Of a DNA stretch of 64,000 nt, positions 57,221 through 64,000 are shown in pieces. The stretch's first letter is position 1. The number at the start of each line of letters is the position of its first letter. The stretch comes from Coptis chinensis (taxonomy: Eukaryota; Streptophyta; Magnoliopsida; Ranunculales; Ranunculaceae): assembly GCA_015680905.1 (NCBI GenBank), contig CM027377.1:31086501-31150500 (forward strand), in the 5' to 3' direction. A program made the position numbers and the translations under genes. The notes below the pieces were generated by a model. The model was not told the DNA's origin and did not search any database. It worked only from the letters and a program-made list of their open reading frames with translations.

Positions 57221-57990
57221 GGTTCCGACCTTTTTGGCTCATATGTTGAGGCCTCCTATGCTACTTTGGTTGTTGCCTCCATCTTCTCCTATGGATTCAA
57301 CCATCAGTTCACTGTCATTATGTATCCATTACTCATCAACTCCATGGGTATTATTGTCAGTCTGATCACCACCCTTTTTTGCAGCCGATATATTTGAAAT
57401 CAATGTTGTCAAGGAAATTGAGCCTGCATTGAAGAAGCAATTCATTACATCATCCTTTACAATTTTTGATTTTGGGGAGCAGATATTTGTGAAAAATTGG
57501 TAAGTTACTTTACATGTCACATGGTATGTCAAAAATTAGGCATGGTGCATTAAATTGATCTTCTTTGCAGGGAACTATTTTTTTGTGTTGCCATTGGTCT
57601 ATGGGTAATCTCGGTCATTGACTTCGTGATTGAGTACTCTACTAGCAATGCATACAGGTTTTCTATTCTAATAAACTTTTCTATATTCTCTATTATTTCT
57701 TGATCCGTCTTATATCAACTCTTATTTTTCGTTATTCTGTTGCAGCCCCGTGCTAGATGTTGCTGATTCCTGCAGAACTGGAGCTGCTACTAACGTTATT
57801 TTAGGCCTTGCATTGGGGTACAAAGCTGTCATTATTCTGATTTTCACCATTGTTGATGTGGTTGGTAATAGCCACCTGATCCGAGAGAGAACTGATACTC
57901 TTGACGCTACTAGAATCACTACTGATCTATTGCTCTGGTTTCTTTGGCGCTCCTTGGTGCCTTTGTAAGCCGTGCAAAATCTAAGTACAT

Positions 57991-59259
57991 CTAAGTGCTA
58001 TTCAAGCAATACTTTGAGCACGGTATTCATTTGAAATCACAGCTTCATGCCAACTACTTCTGATAAGCAGTGCATGCTCTAATCGAACCTTTGTCCGTGA
58101 AGTATGCATCTTTTAATTTGTTGCCCCCTACCTCAGTGAATACAATAAGTGCTACTAATTGAACTATTTGAGAACTATTTTTCTTCCCCTTCTTTTCTGC
58201 AATAAATGTGTAGCTTTATACTAAAACATTGTTTAAATGGAATGACGACAATGTGCTATTTAGTCAATCCGTGCATGGTGCATGATCAGCTGTGTGATTG
58301 TTCTCAATTAGTACTTTTACTCTATTGCGGTACCACAAGAAGCTTCCCAGGTTCATCTCTACATTCTCTCCAAACCATGCGGTTCTCAAGTCTAAAACCT
58401 TTCCATTCAAAATACAATAATCGAAACATGTACAGGTTAAGCTTTGGTAACGAATGTTAGAATCTATCTGTCTAATACAACGTGCGCGAGCACGTGTATG
58501 ATGCTAGTATCATATATGATCCAAAAACAATACCCAGGCCCATAAACATATTAACTTACAAGGTAAAATCCTAAAAAATAGCTACATGATCTCAAAAGTT
58601 AAAAACACATTCCAAAACACCAAAACTTAGAGGCGGCTCTCAAAAACCTTATAACTCAAACACCACCAACACCGACTCAAAGCTAATCATTAATCATTGA
58701 ACTTCAATTCCATCATTCTCATAGTTGTTTTCATCGGGTAAATTTCATTTCTTTTTAATTTCTTTTCATATTCTTTTTGTAATTAAACTTTACAACTTCA
58801 TTATGGTTTTTGTTATATGTTAGGGTTTCTTAGATTGTGATTCGAAACAGAAATTATGAATTGTAAGTTTAATATTTGATATTTAGTTTAGTTACTATAA
58901 ATATTATGGGATTAATAAGATTCTAAAGATATGCAATATTCAATTAAAAAGGGCACTTCAGTAATTATGACTCTCACACAAAAGGGGCTAGAATAAGATA
59001 TAGCCAAATAATTCTAGGCGAGAACTTAATAATTATTTGGACTGATATAGCCAAATAAAATAATAATAACCAAAAAAAAAATATTCTCTCTATTTTTCTC
59101 CGTTGAGCCTTTATATTAGCCATTTCATTGTTCACCCTTATTTCTTATCCCACCTATCTTATGAGTTTGAGAAATAGGATGAGAAATATGATGAAGAGCA
59201 TAAAAGAGAAGAGAAAGACCTATACAAATACAAAAATTTATTCTGTCACTTGGCGCACG
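57991..59259. other. Intergenic interval after the V-PPase pseudogene
   Basis: AT-rich, with no supported gene. CGTGCGCGAGCACG at about 58481 is a short palindrome. The start of the interval may be old 3' flank of the V-PPase copy. Confidence 0.4.
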
Positions 59260-60430
59260 ATTGATGAATCTAGTTAGCTGTCTCAAAACCAAGAAAAAGT
59301 AAATTCCATAAAAAAAAAATGTTATAAACTCCTAAAATGAAATCAAATGGAATAGAAAAGCCAAAATGGGCAAAGTATGGAATAGTTTTGAAACATAAGA
59401 AGACTAGGTTTTCTCTAGTAAAATTTATTTGAAGACCCTATTTTCTAATACTCATTATTTTGTTATCCCTTCCATTCCTTCTAAACCACTTCATAAACCC
59501 CGCAATATCTAATAAAAGCCCTCTAGCTCAATTAGGAATAAGTTAGTGTGATAATTGTGTGTACCTTACATCATATTTCCGGTCCAAAGTGTACTCGAAT
59601 CATGGACCGGGTGTGGGATGAGCGGCGGACCAGTCTGATAGCGGTCAAAAACGCTTTGGATCATCTGGTTCTCTAGTCCGTCAAAATTCACAACAGGTCC
59701 AGGGCCCATCTGGGTTGCCCAAGTTCATGGACCCAATCAATCCGGATCACTCCAATCCAGTAACCTGATTCGCAGAGGCGAGAAACTCTAATGCAATCCG
59801 ATGAGATTTTGCGCAAGGATAGAATGAAATCTTGGGGAATGATCCTATTTTAGAAGTAGAATCATGCTAGGATTCGTCAATGAAGGCAATCTCCAAGAAT
59901 CACTTTTTTGGCCGCCAAGGCAGGAGATTGCTATATATATGGAGGCTTCTGTAGCCTCTAGAACTACGCTTTTAAGAGACTTGCTTCCGGATTCCTCACT
60001 AGGTACGTAGGCAACCAGAACGTTGGTGCAATCTCTTTTCTTCAAAAAACCTACTCCCCATCTTCTTCGAGCTTTCGAAAGCGCCACCACTTTGCGAGTG
60101 TCGGGTTAACTTTTTGCCCTGACAATAGTAAGTGGTAGATGTAATTGATCGACCTCGACTTCCTTAGATGTCATTGAGAATGTGAGGAAACATGTGCCCA
60201 CTACACACTGGAGTTAACGAAACTTGAGTGGAAAAATTATGAGAGAATTTATGTTTCAACACACACCTGTGAGAACCTACTTAAGGACGCTCTCCAAAAG
60301 ATCTAGAAATGGCCCTGCTTATACATTTCATTGTAAAGTTCACTGCATGCATGTTCATATGTAGATGTTTTGATTATTGTACATTTAATTATTAACGTAG
60401 GTTTCAAAGGAATTACTCTAGAAAAACAAT
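59260..60430 (+). mobile_element. Relic of an Athila-like 3' region in the opposite orientation
   Basis: This is the reverse complement of the conserved 3' region of elements 1 and 2. Examples are CTCTAGCTCAATTAGGAATA at 59521 and GAGAACCTACTTAAGG at about 60273, whose complements occur near 12840/44500 and 12675/44335. A solo LTR (59556-60124) interrupts it. No LTR of its own is evident, so it is a fragment. Confidence 0.75.
59556..60124 (+). mobile_element. Solo LTR (569 bp) inside the Athila relic
   Basis: Starts TGTGTGTACC and ends TGCCCTGACA, flanked by ATAAT (59551-59555) and ATAGT (60125-60129). The uninterrupted homologues near 12830 and 44485 show that the original target read ATAGT, so one copy has mutated by a single base. 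TATATATATGG at about 59931 is a likely TATA box and TACGTAGGCAACC follows it, supporting plus orientation. No coding sequence is present; the 81-codon minus frame inside is incidental. Confidence 0.75.
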
Positions 60431-61433
60431 AAACTAACCTAACCTATGATTGAATGCTAACCATTCAATGAGAAAAACTAAAACTAGACACCCTTCTATT
60501 TATAGTTGAATGGACAGTTGTGATAGAATCTCATAAATCTGATCCAACGGCTGAGATTTGGTCACTATTCAACTTTTTGACTTTAAGGAATAGTAATCAC
60601 TATTTGACAATATTGATCACTATTCATCTTTTGACTTTTATAAAAAGTTGAATAATAAAAAATCTAAAATATCTAAGTCATATTTGATGAATAGTGATGT
60701 GTTTGGGATGTTTCTCTGATTCCAATCCGTACATCCGTTTTGCAGAAGCAATATACTATTGCGTAGAGTTTTCTGTGTTGATCATTTTGACTGGTTATAT
60801 GCTTTAATCAGAGTTAGGAGACGGAAGATGTCGCCATTAGAACTTTCTCCTGATTTTCGAGCTAATAGAATTATGTCAGTTTGAGCAATTCTTGACCCGA
60901 AAATGACTCATTTGGCTTGCTAAAGGGCTTAGGTTTGTTCCCTCGCCTTGCTTCATGTGCTCAACTTGTGGTGAGTCTTAATACCATGGTGGGCCCGAGG
61001 CTCTTATCAGTGGGGCTCAGAAGTCAACTTTTTACAAAGTCTAGCATTGGATAGAGCATGTCGCACTGATCATCTGGGCAGGTCACTTGCTGAATTTAGA
61101 GTTCAGATTAAGAAGATATGAGCTTCAGAAGTTAGTTGACTTTTTGGCACTATTGACCCTTTCTGACCCGTTGAGTCCATGAGCTTTAGTTTGACATTTG
61201 TGAGCTTTAAACAGCTGAGACGAAAGATTTCAAGACCAAACTTTATTTGATTGTATTTCATACTTAAATACAGGTTTTGTTTGTATTTTGTCGTTTGAAT
61301 GTCGAAACATGTGAAAATACAAAAACATAATTAATTTACATTTATTACACATGTTATTAACCAAAATGCAATGTCTTTACGGGGTTTTATATTACAATTT
61401 GGGGGTTTTATATTACATCTTATATGGTTTACA
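60431..61433. other. Interval with a possible decayed LTR piece, no gene
   Basis: 60880-61230 faintly resembles Athila LTRs in the minus-element orientation (GAGGCTCTTATCA at about 61001, then GTCTAGCATTGGA, and GATATGAGCTTCAGAAGTTAG), but the match is short and degenerate. At 60560-60660, GTCACTATTCAACTTTTTGAC and its near-inverted copies repeat. Confidence 0.35.
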
Positions 61434-62499
61434 TCACGATTGACATATATAGCATGGATTATAGACAACAACCTCTAGAATATTAGTCAAAATGACTTGG
61501 TATGGAAGGTTCTTGAATTCTTGGGCAATAGGATCCCACAAGCACAACATTGGTTCTCCATTAACACTGTCCCTCTTCCACCATACTATCTTTCCATCCA
61601 CAAAAACCCCACAAGGAAAGAAGTGGTACTCTAACACTATCGTATACAGTTTTGTCCACGACTTTTTTACACCATATTCATTCAATACCCATACTTTAAA
61701 GTGCCAAGGAACCTTTCCCAATGAAAAACCCAGAGAAACCATGCAAGCAATTTTTTCGTTTAATGGCTAACATCATCGATAAGAATCATTATCAATATGA
61801 AAAACATCCGGCACTCGACATAGTTCCAAAAGCCTCAGTGGTAAAATCAAATGAAAGGATTGAGTTATTAGACGATCCATTTTCTCTCCCCATCCAACAA
61901 TAAATTCCATTCTAGAAGGGTTCTCTAGGATGCTTGTCCACAACAACAAAAGGCAATACACAGTCAATCGGTCTCCAAGAATCCGTATATAAGCTGTACA
62001 ACTCAACCCAATTCCTTTGTGAATTATAGTAATCTTCTACAATAACTCTTACCACTTTGTAATCATCAGTTTTAACATCATAACCAAATCCAAAAAATAC
62101 ATCCACGCCGCCATTCATAAGCTCCGGAAGTGGGATAGGCGATTTTGGAAGAAGTCTGAATTGTTTTGTTGTAGGGTTCCATAGATAAATATCTTGGTTG
62201 TCATGATCTAGACAAACTATTCCTTTACAAGAAGCTATTATTGTTGAAAATTGAAGTGACTCATTAAAATGGTATGGTAACTCTAAATATTTGAACAGTT
62301 GGTAGTTGTTACCAGAGAGTAAACAAAAGTTAAGTGAGTAACATGGAACGTTAATGTCCATTAAATTATTAGCATCCAAAATGATGAGATGATTATCAAT
62401 ATTATCTTGATTTGAACACTTATGAAGAAAATGACAGTCTTCGTTCGATGAAAGAGTACCATGATTTGCACACTGACTTGAATCGTAAGAGAGACGCAT
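61434..62499 (-). pseudogene. F-box-associated (FBA) domain pseudogene
   Basis: The minus frame 62499-61912 begins MRLSYDSSQCANHGTL and includes LPYHFNESLQFSTIIASCKG, IVCLDHDNQDIYLWNPTTKQ, FRLLPKSPIPLPE, FGFGYDVKTDDYKVVRV and WVELYSLYTDSWRPID. The 'SCNGL..L......I.LWNP.T...R.LP...FG.GYD....DYKVVR' pattern is that of FBA/F-box-interaction proteins. It then breaks at 61912. The rest (NGIYCWMGRENGSSNNSILS in one frame, then 61742-61434 with VSLGFSLGKVPWHFKVWVLN and MLCLWDPIAQEFKNLPYQV) is in other frames. The N-terminal F-box of about 45 residues is missing. Two breaks and the lost F-box indicate a dead copy, unrelated in family to the DUF295 gene at 2106-3116. Confidence 0.85.
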
Positions 62500-62693
62500 T
62501 GGTAGCCATAGTAGTATCTAAAACAACACAGCAGCACACAACAACTACTTGCTATAACTATGCCTTTCTGAAACCAAGAGAGACTGCATATAATCCCTAG
62601 TCTATTTTTCAGGTGCTACAAAGATTTGTTGAAGACTTGAAGGCAAATGAAAAAAATTCGATGGGGGGTAGAATTCACGCTTAACAACAAAAT

Positions 62694-63319
62694 TGTAACA
62701 TTTGCGGGAAGTTTATAAGAAAACGATGTATTGGGCCAAAAAGCCCAAATCTTATCCATCCATTTTGGACGTTGCAAATTCGACCCGAACCCAAAGTACT
62801 GCAGGCTGAATCCATGTTTATTGCATTGATTTATGAAATCTGAGTGTACTTTGTGTGTCATAATTATTTTTGCACTCGAGTAAGTGATGCAGTATAGATT
62901 CTTGCTAAAGAATACCTTGACGAATATGATAGGGTCGTGAAAGTATGAGAAGTTGCTAAAAGCAGTACGAGGGCGCACACACTCAATATTAACCTTGATG
63001 CAGGCGCACACGTGCTCAAGGCTAGAGAATGTTACAGTATAGCAAGGGCGGCACACGCTCAGTATTGCCTTCTCACAAGCGCGCACGCGCTCTGGGCTTT
63101 TCTGTGGTCTTAATGCAAACAGTCGCTTGTTTTGTTTATTTTTGGTAGGATTGGTTCGGTGAATTCACCGCTTGTTTAGTTTAGGGTTAGGACGCCCATT
63201 TAAAGGCTTAGGAAAATTGTGATAGGGATTATTCATTGATATTATAAAGTTATTTCATTATTTCTTGGTTAAAGAGCGATTCTTTTGATTGTTTGTGACC
63301 TAACGCACTTAATATTACA
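62694..63319 (+). repeat. 5' LTR of the chromovirus-like element (about 626 bp)
   Basis: Starts TGTAACATTT and ends TAATATTACA, with inverted TGTAA/TTACA ends. GC-rich units (GGCGCACACGTGCTCAAGG, GCGCGCACGCGCTCTGGGC) lie at about 62970-63100. Boundaries rely on ends and primer site because the partner LTR is outside. Confidence 0.65.
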
Positions 63320-63324
63320 TTAGT

Positions 63325-63336
63325 TGGTATCAGATT
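63325..63336 (+). promoter_or_regulatory. Primer-binding site (initiator-Met tRNA type)
   Basis: TGGTATCAGATT follows the LTR by five bases and matches the common plant site TGGTATCAGAGC at its first ten bases. Confidence 0.8.
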
Positions 63337-63352
63337 TAGCTACAATCTTAAT

Positions 63353-64000
63353 ATGCCTTGTCAAGCAGGATGAGGTCATGGTAGACCTCAGAGACAAGCA
63401 AATCTGGATGATGTGTATGCTCATGATCATATGGCTGAACTTTCAAGGTAGGTAGCCGTGCTACCCCACCAGGTCGAGGCCCTTAATCAGCAACACAACC
63501 AACCACAAGACCGTGACCCACAACATGTGGACGACGATCTGGAGGCAGAGGATAACAACCCCTTTGTCGTTTTGGAGGAGAATAAAAATTTCTCGCGTGT
63601 TTCGCAAAACAGAGAAAACAGACGTTGGGAATCGGGTTTGAAAATTGATATGCCTGAGTTTCATGGCAGCTTACAACCGGATGATCTGAATGATTGGCTC
63701 GGGACTGTGGTGGAGGTTATGGAGTTCAATGAGGTGCCAGACGACAAACAGGTGGCGCTGGTGGCAACTTGTTTTCGTGGTCGTGCTATGGCTTGGTGGC
63801 AACAGTTGAAGGCGACTCATCACAGAAGACGTAAATCTAAAATAATAGATTGGGGGAAACTTAAAAAATATCTCCGTGCTGATTTTTTACCATTCAACTA
63901 TACGCGTGAACTATATTAACGCTTTCAGAACTTGCGTTAAAGTGCAAAATCTGTGGATGACTATACCAAATATTTTTATCAATTATTGTCTCATGTAGAC
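63353..64000 (+). pseudogene. Gag of the chromovirus-like element
   Basis: A start ATG at 63353 is followed by in-frame stops at about 63371 and 63451. The open part 63458-63919 has an acidic Gln/Asp-rich lead, then the gag core: LKIDMPEFHGSLQPDDLNDW, VMEFNEVPDDKQVALVATC, FRGRAMAWWQQLK and LKKYLRADFLPFNYTRELY, where it stops. The next frame piece, RFQNLR...SAKSVDDYTKYF, continues after that stop. This is the retrotransposon gag domain of plant chromoviruses. At least three stops show it is inactive. Confidence 0.85.

Larger units (their letters stand above)
42382..57990 (+). pseudogene. VHP1: Type I vacuolar H+-pyrophosphatase pseudogene split by Athila-like element 2
   Basis: Exon pieces: 42382-42434 plus 57226-57501 (one exon cut by the retrotransposon), 57571-57657, and 57746 to about 57990, with intact GT/AG sites. 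The first reads VIADNVGDNVGDITRMGSD across the cut, then LFGSYVEASYATLVVASIF. Next come [50 protein letters not shown] and a displaced LVSLALLGAFVSRA end. The V-PPase (AVP1 type) pumps protons into the vacuole using pyrophosphate and has about 765 residues; only a middle section remains. Defects present besides the insertion: an extra T in CCCTTTTTTG (about 57376), about 18 codons missing after FITS, a large deletion after FTIVDVVGN, and a frameshift near 57935. It was already a pseudogene fragment or became one. Confidence 0.88.
62694..64000 (+). mobile_element. 5' part of a chromovirus-like Ty3/gypsy element (runs off the right edge)
   Basis: LTR (62694-63319), a primer site matching initiator-Met tRNA (63325), then gag from 63353. 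The different primer tRNA and gag type set it apart from the Athila-like elements. The rest lies beyond the window. Confidence 0.8.

Noticed and set aside
57750..57968. Considered type II (AVP2-like) V-PPase
   Set aside because: The strings DNVGDNVGDI..MGSDLFGSY and VADSCRTGAATNVI..LALGYK fit the type I (AVP1) enzyme; type II differs in this region.
60880..61230. A further Athila LTR
   Set aside because: Only short, degenerate matches to the LTR motifs; no ends, no primer site, no duplication.
1..64000. tRNA, rRNA, CRISPR or satellite arrays
   Set aside because: None seen: no cloverleaf-like A/B box pairs with stems, no rRNA core sequences, no regularly spaced short repeats with unique spacers.

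Overview
The window looks like nuclear DNA of a flowering plant, most likely a eudicot. The DNA is AT-rich, its genes have introns, and the recognisable families are plant ones: an F-box/DUF295 gene, a TRICHOME BIREFRINGENCE-LIKE (TBL) O-acetyltransferase gene, Athila/Tat-type and chromovirus-type Ty3/gypsy elements, a CACTA transposon and several hAT/MULE-like short elements. The species cannot be told from the sequence. No rRNA, tRNA, CRISPR or bacterial operon structure was seen. Most of the DNA is transposable elements, often nested, and nearly every host gene present is broken.

Layout. 1-2129: 5' end of a minus-strand Ty3/gypsy element (LTR, primer-binding site, decayed gag) that has cut off the 3' end of an F-box/DUF295 gene (2106-3116). 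3959-7861: a three-exon TBL gene on minus, complete apart from one 2-base frameshift, with a possible SINE in intron 2. 10401-10693: a small terminal-inverted-repeat (TIR) element. 10921-19855: a complete but pol-less Athila-like element with two 1.3 kb LTRs and target duplication GTCTC. 19905-20672: a GC-rich hAT-like element. 20892-22431: fragments of an unrecognised Cys-rich protein gene, with a 441 bp TIR element inserted in its last exon. 23734-25524: a hairpin element and a MULE-like element. 25739-33736: a 3.5 kb LTR-like unit (target duplication ACTAA) split by a 4.45 kb CACTA transposon that carries intron-containing pieces of a V-ATPase subunit d gene. 34240-35840: a 335 bp tandem repeat and a hAT relic. 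35839-40725: the 5' part of a plus-strand Athila/Tat element. 42382-57990: a type I vacuolar H+-pyrophosphatase (V-PPase) pseudogene split by a 14.8 kb Athila-like element (target duplication GGTTC) that still shows gag, protease, RT, RNase H and integrase. 59260-60430: an Athila relic containing a solo LTR. 61434-62499: an F-box-associated-domain pseudogene. 62694-64000: LTR, initiator-Met primer site and gag of a chromovirus-like element.

How it fits together. The region reads as a graveyard in which elements inserted into genes and into one another, and the target-site duplications give the order of events. The host gene pieces do not form a pathway. Having fragments of both vacuolar proton pumps (V-ATPase subunit d and V-PPase) within 15 kb is curious but is probably chance. 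The most distinctive signals are the gene-capturing CACTA element, the V-PPase exon cut by an exactly mappable insertion, the element inside the Cys-rich gene, and the 274-codon ORF that stands where pol should be in the first Athila-like element. I found no clear evidence of a new molecular system.
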